A DNA stretch of 64,000 nucleotides from positions 1,426,001-1,490,000 of the forward strand of contig NZ_CP181447.1 in the NCBI RefSeq assembly GCF_048001765.1, given 5' to 3'. Below the pieces are notes generated by a model. The model was not told the DNA's origin, ran no database searches, and saw nothing but the letters and a program-made list of their open reading frames with translations. Within the stretch, counting starts at the first letter, position 1, and each line of letters starts with the position of its first letter. The position numbers and the translations under genes were made by a program. Of this stretch, positions 45,160 to 53,447 are shown in pieces. The stretch is from Bombiscardovia asteroides_K (GTDB lineage: Bacteria > Actinomycetota > Actinomycetes > Actinomycetales > Bifidobacteriaceae).

Positions 45160-45723
45160 CTAGCGGTTGTTTTCCAGTGCGTCGCGCACCCAGTCCTTGG
45201 ACTGCGTGGTTGTCGGATCGTTGCCTCCGGTCGGGTTGGCGCGCAGCACCGGGTTGGTTGGTTTCCTTCCCGCATCAGAGGCGGCCTGCGCTTCGATGCG
45301 TGCCGCGAGCTTCGCGGCCTTGTCGGCGATCTGCTCGGGGGTTCCTGCCCCGATCAGGTCATAGTCTTCCTCGCTCAGGCAGGGGTGCTTGGCGCGGGCT
45401 TCGGCCCATGCGGCCTTGGCCTGCACTTGGGCGAGCCTGTCCTGCGCCTCCTTCAGGTCGCGGTCGGCCTTCTGCCTGGCGGTGAGCTTCTCGTCCTCGT
45501 AGGCGCGGTTCTTCTGGGCGAGGTCCTCCTTCTCGTGGCGGAGGTTCTCGATCAGATGCCAGGCCTTCTCCGGGTCGAAGTCCTCACCGTTCCGCTCCCA
45601 AGGGGGTTGCTGCTTGGCCTCCTCGTGCCCGCCCTGCTGGTCATCCTGCTGGGTCTGCTGGGTCTGGTCCTTTGCTGCGTCCTGCTGGGCGCTGTCCTCG
45701 ACGGGGTCGGCTTCGTCGGCCAT
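45160..45723 (-). CDS. Capsid scaffold protein
   Basis: A 187-residue acidic protein with Gln/Asp-rich N-terminus and a long charged coiled coil (about residues 60-125), then a short basic C-terminus. It lies 10 bp before the major capsid gene, the standard scaffold position. Confidence 0.75.
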   Translation of the reverse strand: MADEADPVEDSAQQDAAKDQTQQTQQDDQQGGHEEAKQQPPWERNGEDFDPEKAWHLIENLRHEKEDLAQKNRAYEDEKLTARQKADRDLKEAQDRLAQVQAKAAWAEARAKHPCLSEEDYDLIGAGTPEQIADKAAKLAARIEAQAASDAGRKPTNPVLRANPTGGNDPTTTQSKDWVRDALENNR

Positions 45724-45757
45724 GGCTGCTCCTTTCCCGCCCGTCCTGCGGGCATAG

Positions 45758-45783
45758 AAAAACCGCAGGGCACTTCCCTGCGG
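45758..45783 (-). terminator. Terminator upstream of the scaffold gene
   Basis: On the minus strand CCGCAGGG-AAGTG-CCCTGCGG is followed by TTTTTCT. It separates portal/MuF genes from scaffold and capsid genes. Confidence 0.8.
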
Positions 45784-45797
45784 CGAAATACTGTTAG

Positions 45798-46580
45798 TCA
45801 GCGTCCTTGCGGGCTGTCCCGGTATGCGCCCTTCCGGCGCATGATGGGCAGGATCCTGTCATAGGTCCTTGGGTCGCCCTTGGGCAGGCTTTCGGCGGCC
45901 CGGTAGTAGTCATCGACCCATTGCCGTTCCCGCCTGTCCGGCTTCCAGTCGCCGTAGACGACTTCGACGGTGCATCCGCAGTGCGGGTGGTAGGCTCCGC
46001 CTCCCCGCTGGGAGAGGGCCTTGCGTTCGCTGGTGTATACGGGGCCTCTGCCGACGAGCATGGCGCAGAAGGTGCAGGGGTTGCCGTCCGCGACCCTCCG
46101 GTAGCCGATGGCCCTGGCGTCCTTCCGCGCCCACTCCTGGACCGTGCCCCGGCCGCCGGCGAGGACGGCCTCGTGGAAAGCGCCGAGGAAGAGCCGTCTG
46201 GCGGCCTCGTACGCGTCCTGCTGGGTCTGGCCCATGCTCAGGTGCCATTTGACGTTCGTGGAGCCCATCCAGTCAAGCTGGCCTCCTACCGCATCCCTGT
46301 CGAATCGGGGCACGGAAACGCGGATGCCGGCCCCGCCTTCAAGCTCGGCCTGCCGGAATCGCGGCAGGTAGAGGAGCGCCTCCTGCTGGCTGATGTGGTA
46401 CCAGGTCTCCAAAAGGTTGAGCATGGTCTGCTTCCAGACGGGCTGGCTGGCGTCCAGGTCGGCCAGGTTCAGGCTGGAATCCCAGAGCCTCCTGGCCTGG
46501 CTGTCGGCGGTGATGGCGAGCCTGACCTGGCTGCGCCGGTGCCGGTCCGTGAGCACGGCCCCCTCGCGGGTGAGCGCCAT
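45798..46580 (-). CDS. MuF-like minor head protein
   Basis: A 260-residue protein with an N-terminal helical part and a C-terminal CTFCAMLVGRGPVY ... HPHCGC zinc-like motif typical of the MuF/VG15 head proteins of actinophages. It lies after the portal gene as expected and is probably internal to the capsid. Confidence 0.8.
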   Translation of the reverse strand: MALTREGAVLTDRHRRSQVRLAITADSQARRLWDSSLNLADLDASQPVWKQTMLNLLETWYHISQQEALLYLPRFRQAELEGGAGIRVSVPRFDRDAVGGQLDWMGSTNVKWHLSMGQTQQDAYEAARRLFLGAFHEAVLAGGRGTVQEWARKDARAIGYRRVADGNPCTFCAMLVGRGPVYTSERKALSQRGGGAYHPHCGCTVEVVYGDWKPDRRERQWVDDYYRAAESLPKGDPRTYDRILPIMRRKGAYRDSPQGR

Positions 46581-46583
46581 GGC

Positions 46584-47972
46584 CTACTCCCCTGTGTTCT
46601 GGGCGAGCTGCGCGGTATAGGCTTTCACGGCCATGTCGTCCGGGGTGGGGTGGGCCTGCTGGTAGTCGCGCCAGGAGTCGGCCATTGTCTTGGTCACGCC
46701 GGGGATCATGTCCCACAGCTCCTGCTGGGGCACGCCCAGCATCTGTGCGGCCTTGCCGAGCGCGTCCACGGCCTGGCTCATGGTCCTGGTGTCTGTGTCC
46801 TTCCACATGGGGGTCATCGCGAAGCAGGAGGCATCCTCGTACCGGCCTTCCACGGCGGCGCACAGGCGCAGCGTGTCCAGGTGGCTGATGCCGAAGGACG
46901 CCCGGCGTTCGTTGCGTTTGGCGTAGAAGCCGGCCCGGCTTTCCTCGATGCCCGCGTCGCCCACGTTGACCATCTTGCCGAAGGCGGTGGTGGGGGTCTG
47001 GCTGACTGCTGCCAGCTCCTCCACGTCGGACTGTTTGGACTCCACCAGGTTGCCCAGGTCCGTCTCAGCCAGGGTGCCGAAGCTGACGCCCCGGCCGCCG
47101 GCCAGCATGTCGTCCTGGCTCATCTGGATCTTTTTCTCGTTCTTTTGTTGTTCGGTCAGCGCGTCCGAGTCCAGTCCGGTGGCGGTGCGCACCTTCCACG
47201 AGTTGTAATGCTGGGCCAGGAGCTTGTCGTAGTTGTCCTTGTTCAGCCTGGACGCGAGGGGTATGTACGGCTCCACCTCGCCGGGGGTGCGCCCCTCCAG
47301 GTCCTGCTGGTTGGCATAGCGCACTACAGGGCATACGGGGCTCTCGTGCGGGTCTGTCGCCAGGTGGGGCGTGCAGGATACGAACGTGTAGGAGCCTTGC
47401 TCCCGGGTCCACAGCCACACGTTCCAGCTGTCCCACAGTTCGAAGCTCTCCTGCGTGGGGCTGATCCTGCGCACCCGCAGGAAGATTTGCGGGAAAGTGT
47501 CGCTTGCCGGGTCGTCGTACAGGGCGATGGACTCCCTGGGCGAATAGCAGTCGATCCGCGACTCCACACCTCCGTCAGGCGCGTCCACGGCCCTGACCGC
47601 CGTGTAGGCGGTCCCATAGGCGAGGGCGGACTGGTGCAGGGCGATCTGCCGGCGTCCCATCCGGCTGCGCTCCCATGGCTGCCAGAAGTCGGCCTCCCGC
47701 TGCTGGTTGTCGGCACCCTGGATGTCCACACCCTCCAGGTAGAGGGTCTGGGCGAGAGTGGTGACCACCAGGCGCAGCCAGGGGGTCTGGCCCATGTCCC
47801 TGAGCATCCGGTGCTCCTGGGTGGCTTTCTTGAGCCTGATGGGCTTGGGGTTCCACCGCCACCACCGGTCGATCCTGTTCATGGCGGGCAGTTCGGAGTC
47901 CCAGGCGGGCAGGAGCAGGCTCCGGAGCGCGTTCCGCGCCTCCTGCTCGGTGGAGTATTCGGTGGTCACCAT
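46584..47972 (-). CDS. Portal protein
   Basis: A 462-residue protein of the SPP1 gp6-like portal family. LRLVVTTLAQTLYLEGVDIQ, HQSALAYGTAYTAVR, the KMVNVGDAG stretch and a C-terminal helical crown with MIPGVTKTMADSWRDYQQ are in place. The ATG at 47972 overlaps the terminase gene by 7 bases. It forms the dodecameric ring through which DNA is packaged. Confidence 0.9.
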   Translation of the reverse strand: MVTTEYSTEQEARNALRSLLLPAWDSELPAMNRIDRWWRWNPKPIRLKKATQEHRMLRDMGQTPWLRLVVTTLAQTLYLEGVDIQGADNQQREADFWQPWERSRMGRRQIALHQSALAYGTAYTAVRAVDAPDGGVESRIDCYSPRESIALYDDPASDTFPQIFLRVRRISPTQESFELWDSWNVWLWTREQGSYTFVSCTPHLATDPHESPVCPVVRYANQQDLEGRTPGEVEPYIPLASRLNKDNYDKLLAQHYNSWKVRTATGLDSDALTEQQKNEKKIQMSQDDMLAGGRGVSFGTLAETDLGNLVESKQSDVEELAAVSQTPTTAFGKMVNVGDAGIEESRAGFYAKRNERRASFGISHLDTLRLCAAVEGRYEDASCFAMTPMWKDTDTRTMSQAVDALGKAAQMLGVPQQELWDMIPGVTKTMADSWRDYQQAHPTPDDMAVKAYTAQLAQNTGE

Positions 47973-49759
47973 ACCTGTCCGCCTCCCTGCTTGCGGGTGT
48001 TGAGGTACTCGCGTCTGATCATGCGTGCGCCGATGGCGCATATGGCCAAGTCGATCTTGCGCCTGGACTCGCGGCCTTCCTTGGCGATGCTCATGCCCGC
48101 CCTGGTGGGCTGACGGCGGGCGTTGAGCATATGCTGGCGCAGCCGGGCGTCCCCGTCGTGGGGAAAGTCCCCTGCCGTGATGTCCGAGTAGGCCTGGTCG
48201 ACTGCCACGACGAAACGCTTCTGCACGTCCATGCGCACCATGTCGAACATGACCGCATGCTTGTCGCGGCCTTGGGGCTGGGCCCAGACCTTCAGCCTCC
48301 GGCCGTAGTCGCGGTGCCAGGCGTCGAAGAGCGAATCCCAGTAGCGCAGGCCGGTTTCATCATCCAAAACATGGCTGGGGTCGCCCCAGAAGCCGACCAC
48401 CCGGTAATCATTCATGGCCTTGCGGATCGCGTCGTCGACGCTTCCCCTGGGCACACGCCACCCGTCGCCCCGCTTGCCTGCGGGCCGCTGCCACATGCCC
48501 AGCGGCTTGACGAACCCGTCGCTTACGCGGCAGGCGACCAGGCCGGTGGCGTCATCGTTCAGCGAGCAGTCCAGGAAGAGGGTGATCCGTTCGCCGTGCT
48601 CCAGCATGAGGTCGGTCCGTTCGTTCGCGTCCCATTCCTGGGCGGTCACATAGGCATCCTCGGGGGCCATGCACTGGTTGTACCATTTGCGCCTTGATTC
48701 GCTGACCGGGTTCTTGGGGTTGATGATCTCCTTGACGATGCGCTTGGTGGACAGCCAGACGGAGTCGCCGCGGATGTCCTCGATGACCCTGGGGATCGTC
48801 TCCTCGCTCATGGGCGTGTCAGGAGCGGCCTCGATGCTGTCGTACAGGAGGCCGAAATCCATGTATTTGGGCCGTTTGCCCACATCGTCGCTGTCCGGGT
48901 CGCCCTGCGTGCCCTCCCAGGCTTCCCTGACCCGCTGGGCGACGGAATCCTCGCCGTCCCTGTAGGCGTTGCAGATGTCCAGCATCTTCACGCTCACGCT
49001 GTCCTCGCGCTTGGCCGTGTTGCCCGAGAGCACCCCGTCCATGTCAAGGCCGCCGTTTGAACTGTTCCAGTTCTGCGTCTCGTTGCGCACCAGGAAGGTG
49101 GGCCGACCTCCCTCCAGGGCCAGGGGGCTGCTGGTGACGGCCTCGATCTGCCGGCTGTCGCCCATCGCGTACATGTTCAGCTTGCCCAGCTGGATGCCGT
49201 AGTAGCGTCTGGTCTCGGCGGGGATCAGGCCGGGCAGGAGCTTCATGGTGTTTTTGGTCTGCTCCTGGGAGACCGCGCACACCTGCACCCAGGCGTTCGG
49301 CTCGTCCCGGCCCACCGGGTCGCCGCTCGTCTGGTCCCAATGGTCGAAGGTCAGGGGGGCGAAGCAGCTGGTGACTGCGCCGCCGGCGGCCATGGGATCC
49401 TTGCCCCAGCCTTTCAGCCGCTGGAGCACCGCATTGTCGTGTAGCGGGTGACCGGTCTCGTCCAGCGCGTAGTACCACAGCCAGAAGCGCGCCTGTTCAG
49501 GCGTCCACTTCCATGGCGCTCCGGCTTTCGAGTCGCGCAGCCAGTAGCCGCTCCAGGCCAGGAAATCCCAGCCCAGGGTGATCTTCGGCAGCAGCCAGCC
49601 GTCCTTGTCACGCTTCCAGGTGGGGCCGATGCACACCGGCGCGGTATGCCATTGGGGTGCAGGCTCCGAGGCGAGCGACTCACGGTACCAGGCCTTGATC
49701 TCCTCAAGCTCCCCGGAACGGTCCGGGACGACCGACACCCGTTTGAGGAGTCTTGCCAT
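47966..49759 (-). CDS. Terminase large subunit
   Basis: A 597-residue packaging motor. The N-terminal ATPase has a Walker A-like LKGWGKDPMAAG, and the C-terminal RNase H-fold nuclease shows LFLDCSLNDDATGLV with metal-binding Asp residues and a further FVVAVDQAYSD region. It resembles the TerL group of actinobacterial siphophages. Start at 49759 overlaps the small subunit's stop codon by ATGA; a longer reading to 49786 is less likely. Confidence 0.92.
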   Translation of the reverse strand: MARLLKRVSVVPDRSGELEEIKAWYRESLASEPAPQWHTAPVCIGPTWKRDKDGWLLPKITLGWDFLAWSGYWLRDSKAGAPWKWTPEQARFWLWYYALDETGHPLHDNAVLQRLKGWGKDPMAAGGAVTSCFAPLTFDHWDQTSGDPVGRDEPNAWVQVCAVSQEQTKNTMKLLPGLIPAETRRYYGIQLGKLNMYAMGDSRQIEAVTSSPLALEGGRPTFLVRNETQNWNSSNGGLDMDGVLSGNTAKREDSVSVKMLDICNAYRDGEDSVAQRVREAWEGTQGDPDSDDVGKRPKYMDFGLLYDSIEAAPDTPMSEETIPRVIEDIRGDSVWLSTKRIVKEIINPKNPVSESRRKWYNQCMAPEDAYVTAQEWDANERTDLMLEHGERITLFLDCSLNDDATGLVACRVSDGFVKPLGMWQRPAGKRGDGWRVPRGSVDDAIRKAMNDYRVVGFWGDPSHVLDDETGLRYWDSLFDAWHRDYGRRLKVWAQPQGRDKHAVMFDMVRMDVQKRFVVAVDQAYSDITAGDFPHDGDARLRQHMLNARRQPTRAGMSIAKEGRESRRKIDLAICAIGARMIRREYLNTRKQGGGQVW

Positions 49760-50139
49760 CAGACAGCCCCGTATGCCTTCCCCCACCTGCTCTGCGCCAC
49801 CGACCGCATCGTGGAGGAGCGGGATTCGCCGGAATCCATGCTTTCCTGCTCGTCGGGGATGTCGATCTGCTTCATCAGCGCCGCGAAATGCGCCTCATCC
49901 TGTCGAAGGTTCACCAGCAGCGGGTGGGCTACGATCTGCCCCTGGCTGCCCTTCACCGTCAGATGGTCACCGATGGCCCGACGCTCCTTGGCTATCCGAT
50001 CTTCCGTGTAGCAGGCGTTCTCCAGGATGCGCAGCTCCACGTCGGTGAACTCAATATATGCGGTCAGGTCCTTCCACAGGCGCTGCCCCTTGCCGCCCTT
50101 GACCAGCCCCTGGGGCATGCGCTGAGTCTTCCTCGCCAC
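49759..50139 (-). CDS. Terminase small subunit (P27-like)
   Basis: A 126-residue protein starting with GTG at 50139, preceded by GGGGG at 6 nt. The helical sequence with TDVELRILENACYTEDRIAK and a VAHPLLVNLRQDEAHFAAL segment matches P27-family small terminases, which recognise the packaging site. It directly precedes terL. Confidence 0.75.
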   Translation of the reverse strand: MARKTQRMPQGLVKGGKGQRLWKDLTAYIEFTDVELRILENACYTEDRIAKERRAIGDHLTVKGSQGQIVAHPLLVNLRQDEAHFAALMKQIDIPDEQESMDSGESRSSTMRSVAQSRWGKAYGAV

Positions 50140-50158
50140 AACGCACCCCCTAAGATGC

Positions 50159-50776
50159 TTACACGGCCAGTTTGCCGATGATGTCGAAAAGAAAAGTAAG
50201 ATCCGTGAGCCTGGCCGGGCTGTCACGCCAGGCGTGGCCCGTGTAGGTCATGTACCGGCCCTGCGAGTAGGCTTCCGCGTCCATCAGGCCGCGCACCTTG
50301 ATGCCCTTGCGTTCGGCGCACCTCCCCCAGATGTGCAGGCCATGGCCGGAGGGGCTGATCTCGACCCATGTCCTGCCGACAATGGGGGCGAGCAGCATCT
50401 TGGCCCAGTCGGCCAGGTGGCCCCGTGAGTCGTAGCAGTGGTCCAGGTCGACGCAGGCGAACCCGCCGCCCAGAGCGAAGCCCAAGCCGTCACCAGTCTG
50501 GGACTGTTCGGCTGTGGGCAGGCTGGTCCAGGTGGCAGGGTCGGTGCTGGATGCCGGTGCCCCGTCGAAGCGGATCGGACGCTTGCTGGTTCCGTCGCCT
50601 CTGTGGGCCAGTTGCCAGCGCAGCCACCGGTCGGCCATGGCCATGTCCGGGGGCACCGGCATCCTCCTGCCCGCCCGGTGCGCCCGCTGACGGCAGGCGT
50701 CCGAGCAGAACCTGCGCCGGCGACCCCTCCCAGCATGCTCAGTCAGCAGCTTGCCGCAGAACTCGCATTGTGTCAT
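50159..50776 (-). CDS. Primase-polymerase-like protein with N-terminal zinc finger
   Basis: A 205-residue protein. The N-terminus has a C2-type zinc site (CEFCGKLL...RRRFCSDACRQRAHR) and the rest follows the bifunctional primase-polymerase N-domain: GFALGGGFACVDLDHCYD (Asp pair), ISPSGHGLHIW and an RYMTYTGH ending. It lacks a helicase part and lies beside the terminase genes, not the replication genes, which is unusual. It is the first gene after a perfect TATAAT promoter and probably has no leader. Confidence 0.7.
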   Translation of the reverse strand: MTQCEFCGKLLTEHAGRGRRRRFCSDACRQRAHRAGRRMPVPPDMAMADRWLRWQLAHRGDGTSKRPIRFDGAPASSTDPATWTSLPTAEQSQTGDGLGFALGGGFACVDLDHCYDSRGHLADWAKMLLAPIVGRTWVEISPSGHGLHIWGRCAERKGIKVRGLMDAEAYSQGRYMTYTGHAWRDSPARLTDLTFLFDIIGKLAV

Positions 50777-50782
50777 GCTTTA

Positions 50783-50811
50783 ATTATATCGTGACAAGAC
50801 TCAGAAAACAA
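50783..50811 (-). promoter_or_regulatory. Late promoter giving a leaderless transcript
   Basis: On the minus strand TTGTTT (50811-50806), a 17-nt spacer and TATAAT (50788-50783) make an almost ideal promoter. The expected transcript start falls at or next to the ATG at 50776, and no ribosome binding site precedes it. It probably drives the packaging and head genes. Confidence 0.7.
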
Positions 50812-50853
50812 GAAAACCAAACAATATCAGGCATTAAATTCATTACGTGACAA
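50791..50853. repeat. Direct repeats CGTGACAA around the late promoter
   Basis: GTGACAA occurs at 50791-50797, inside the promoter spacer, and at 50847-50853, 56 bp apart in the same orientation, each preceded by CG after an AT-rich triplet. They could bind a phage regulator of late transcription. The rest of 50777-51028 contains no gene that I can support; a cos or pac site could be here. Confidence 0.4.
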
Positions 50854-51028
50854 CGGTAAAAACATGGCTTCTGTCACGGAATGCAGAGCCTGGCGCATTT
50901 CCGGGATGCCCCTGCAAGCCACGGAAACGGACCATAGGACGGCCAGTGTCGAGAGACTCGGGAAAGACGGAATCCAGGAGAAAAACGAACGGAAAGGCGC
51001 ACGCATAATCGGAGGTGCTATCCGGCGG

Positions 51029-51382
51029 TTAATCCGCGGTGCCCGGGGAGGTACCCCCCACCCCGGGAGGGATCGATCCCGGATTTTTTTCGACGGGATG
51101 AAGCCTGGTTTTACGATACCATGAATTGCGCGCTGCGGTTTCTCTTGCTGTTTTGGCTTTGTGGCAAGCGTTTGAAAGCCATTGCAAATTGTCCAGGCTG
51201 TTGTCGTCGCCTGGGATGATGTGGTCGCAGTCTGTTCCTATTCCGTTGCAGCCTTTGGCATGATGTTTGGCTTGGCATCTGCCGTTTGCTCTGGCTTTGA
51301 CTTCGGCTCTGATCCGCTGCCAGTCTGGGGGAAGCCGGTCATGCCTGTGTGATGTGTTCCATCTGCTGCGCTTGCTCGCCAT
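51029..51382 (-). CDS. HNH endonuclease
   Basis: A 117-residue nuclease with the HNH core CDHIIPGDDNSLDNLQWL and following NACHKAK, plus two cysteines forming a zinc site. In HK97-like phages an HNH protein next to the terminase assists packaging-site cleavage, and that location is shared here. A proline/glycine-rich tail follows the catalytic domain. Confidence 0.88.
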   Translation of the reverse strand: MASKRSRWNTSHRHDRLPPDWQRIRAEVKARANGRCQAKHHAKGCNGIGTDCDHIIPGDDNSLDNLQWLSNACHKAKTARETAARNSWYRKTRLHPVEKNPGSIPPGVGGTSPGTAD

Positions 51383-51463
51383 GGCCGCTCCTGGGTGGAT
51401 AGGGATAGGGTGCCTGGCTCGCGTCCAGAGGTTGATGGTTGTGGCGTGGCCAGGCAAGTAAGG

Positions 51464-51504
51464 TGCCCGCAGGGAGACGAAGGGAAGAAAAGAGCCTGCG
51501 GGCA
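51464..51504 (-). terminator. Hairpin between the DUF2829 and HNH genes
   Basis: TGCCCGCAGG (51464-51473) pairs perfectly with CCTGCGGGCA (51495-51504) around a 21-nt purine-rich loop, 8 bp after the DUF2829 stop. No U-run follows on the minus strand. It may mark the end of early transcription. Confidence 0.5.
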
Positions 51505-51512
51505 AGTGTTGG

Positions 51513-51779
51513 TTAGTCGGTGACTTCGCCTGTGGCGTCGCACAGCTGCCAGTCGTCGGACAGGAGCTCGATCTGGGTGGGGATCCAGGGGATGAACCCG
51601 TGTCGTGATGCGGCTGTCAGGTAGTCGTGAGTGGGCTGGCCTGCTGACCTGGTCGGATAATCATCCTGTGCTTTGCGCAGCATGATGCCCACGTTCTTTT
51701 TCCAGTGGGGCAGGCGGACGGTTACGACCTCGTCGCGATGATCCTTTAAGTATTTGAGTGCTTGGTCGAATCCAGCCAT
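51513..51779 (-). CDS. DUF2829 protein, candidate anti-Thoeris Tad2
   Basis: An 88-residue protein with the DUF2829 layout: FDQALKYLKDHRDEVVTVRL then W, and the C-terminal IPWIPTQIELLSDDWQL signature. DUF2829 proteins include Tad2, shown to sequester the cyclic-ADP-ribose signal of type I Thoeris defence. AAAGGAG is 5 nt from the ATG at 51779. It stands at the boundary between early and late modules, where counter-defence genes often occur. Activity in this host is inferred; whether the host has Thoeris cannot be seen. Confidence 0.75.
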   Translation of the reverse strand: MAGFDQALKYLKDHRDEVVTVRLPHWKKNVGIMLRKAQDDYPTRSAGQPTHDYLTAASRHGFIPWIPTQIELLSDDWQLCDATGEVTD

Positions 51780-51849
51780 GATGGCTCCTTTCGGGATTGT
51801 TTTAAGATGGTTTTGTCCAACGATGGAATGAAGGGAGGTGATGATAATC

Positions 51850-52002
51850 ATGAAGGTTGCTGCATATTATTCGACCGTCGACAAGCCGCCTTATGTCTGG
51901 CATGACGACTCGAACTGCCCTACTGGCAAACAGATCAAGGACAGCGATAAGGCGTATGGCAAGCCGGCAGGCTACACGCACTGCAAGGATTGCAATGCGT
52001 GA
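51850..52002 (+). CDS. 50-residue zinc-site protein on the opposite strand
   Basis: The only convincing plus-strand gene of the prophage. It codes for a 50-residue protein with CPTGKQIKD and a C-terminal HCKDCNA, four potential metal ligands like a small zinc ribbon. GGGAGG is 10 nt upstream of the ATG at 51850; another in-frame ATG at 51841 directly abuts it. It is divergent from the DUF2829 gene and closed by its own terminator. Confidence 0.65.
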   Translation: MKVAAYYSTVDKPPYVWHDDSNCPTGKQIKDSDKAYGKPAGYTHCKDCNA

Positions 52003-52012
52003 TTCATGATCG

Positions 52013-52040
52013 GGTGCGGCGTGGAAGCGTCGCACCTTTT
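52013..52040 (+). terminator. Terminator of the plus-strand zinc protein
   Basis: GGTGCGGCG (52013-52021) pairs with CGTCGCACC (52028-52036) with one mismatch, followed by TTTT. A second weaker hairpin follows at about 52048-52077. This is the only clear plus-strand terminator in the prophage body. Confidence 0.8.
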
Positions 52041-52135
52041 AACGATTAAGGGCCGGACATCTCTGCCCGACCCTTACAATAAAACCAACTGTAACAGTTG
52101 TACGGCAACAGACCGGTTTTGTCAAGTCCCGTTGC

Positions 52136-52876
52136 TCATGCGCACGCTAAGAGCTCACTGGTATCGAACCTCCATTTTCCGGGTTCCTCTGCTTTAACGA
52201 CTGAGGGCAGTTTCCCGCGTCTGATCCACATGGTCACCTGCTTGCGATTCACCTTTCTGCCGGTCTGCCATTGTGTCCAGTCGGCTGCGTCTTTGGGTGT
52301 GCAGGTGATGGTCCTGCCTTTGAGCTCCTCCATCCTGGCCTGCCTGATGGCGGCCACGCTCCACACGCTGCCGCATGCGGGGCATGTCGCCATCTGGTCG
52401 TCCGCTAGGCCGATGAGCTGGGCTCCGCACTGGGGGTTGAGGCAGTGTCCGTGGATGATCCGGTCCTGCGGCGGCGTGGTGCGCAGCTTGACCCGGTGGA
52501 GGGCGTTGGTTAGGCACTTGTAGTCGCGTCCGCTGTTTGGTGCGTCGGCGAGCCTGCCCATCCTGGCGGCCAGCTTGGCGAGCAGCTGGGGCGCTTTGCC
52601 TCCCCACAGGCCTATGTCGCCGGCCACGTCCTGGATGGTGTCCTCGACCTGGTCGTACAGGTCGGCTGCACTGATGTCGATGGGCGTCGGGGCAAAGGCA
52701 GGATGCGATGCTCCCCCGCCGTGAGCGGTGTAGCGGATTTCCCGCCGCTCCAACTGCTTGAGCTCGTGCATGCCGAGCCTGAGCTCGTGGATGGTCCTGG
52801 AGAGCTCCTGCCGATGAGTCTTACACAATGGGCCTCGTGGCAGTCCCTCGCAGATCGGGCATTTGGCTTGGCTCAC
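52136..52876 (-). CDS. Zinc-finger and HTH protein of the early region
   Basis: A 246-residue protein beginning with GTG at 52876, spaced 6 nt from GGAGG. The first 20 residues hold CPICEGLPRGPLCKTH; the middle has a four-Cys ribbon (CLNPQCGAQL ... CPACGSVW, about residues 150-180); and the C-terminus has an Arg/Lys-rich helix with VTMWIRRGKLPSV, like a winged HTH or excisionase fold. It may be a late regulator, being the last early gene. No named family. Confidence 0.7.
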   Translation of the reverse strand: MSQAKCPICEGLPRGPLCKTHRQELSRTIHELRLGMHELKQLERREIRYTAHGGGASHPAFAPTPIDISAADLYDQVEDTIQDVAGDIGLWGGKAPQLLAKLAARMGRLADAPNSGRDYKCLTNALHRVKLRTTPPQDRIIHGHCLNPQCGAQLIGLADDQMATCPACGSVWSVAAIRQARMEELKGRTITCTPKDAADWTQWQTGRKVNRKQVTMWIRRGKLPSVVKAEEPGKWRFDTSELLACA

Positions 52877-53127
52877 CGGCTGCCTCCAATGCCGAAGGTA
52901 CCAAAAGCTTGCCTGACAACGTTGAAGACCATGGCAGAGACGCGGGCACCATGTGCTTTCACATATCCGACCTGCGTGGCCAGCCAGTCTTTCGCATAGG
53001 TGCGGAATCCCTTGGAATGGTCGTCTTCCTGGCCCCAGTCGTAGAGTATGGCTACTGGAGTGCCGACTATGCCGATGGGCAGCCAGACAATCATCAGAGC
53101 AATTATTCCCATTAGCAGACTTCTCAT
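52873..53127 (-). CDS. Small membrane protein
   Basis: An 84-residue protein with one strong hydrophobic segment at residues 3-28 (LLMGIIALMIVWLPIGIVG) and a soluble tail. It ends by overlap with the GTG of the zinc/HTH gene and begins by overlap with the preceding stop. No family recognised. Confidence 0.6.
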   Translation of the reverse strand: MRSLLMGIIALMIVWLPIGIVGTPVAILYDWGQEDDHSKGFRTYAKDWLATQVGYVKAHGARVSAMVFNVVRQAFGTFGIGGSR

Positions 53128-53447
53128 GATTTGACCGTCTCTTCGCTCGCTTCAACAGTGTCAATTTCCCGTTGGCGTTCCCGCGACATCTGGAATCCTC
53201 TGAAGAACTCGCTGACTCCGTTGAACAGGATGCCGACTTCGTACCCTAGCTTGCGCCGTTGCCTGTAGTAATCCTCTTCAAAACTCAGCGCTTTCATGAT
53301 GGCATCAGCCTGCGGCAGGTTATTGGGCGCTGCCTTGGCGTGCTTCCATCGGTTTTCGTCGGGCTTGCTGACATGGTCGATGTGATCGTCGCCTAGTGCC
53401 CACGGGTTGATCGTCGGTTCGCTGATGTTCGTTACCCTGTAGCTCAA
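53124..53447 (-). CDS. Unknown early phage protein
   Basis: A 107-residue soluble, charged protein; a helix with FEEDYYRQRRKLGYEVG near residue 56 and an acidic C-terminus are the only features. It overlaps both neighbours by 4 bases. Real gene status rests on coupling and ordinary codon use. Confidence 0.6.
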   Translation of the reverse strand: MSYRVTNISEPTINPWALGDDHIDHVSKPDENRWKHAKAAPNNLPQADAIMKALSFEEDYYRQRRKLGYEVGILFNGVSEFFRGFQMSRERQREIDTVEASEETVKS

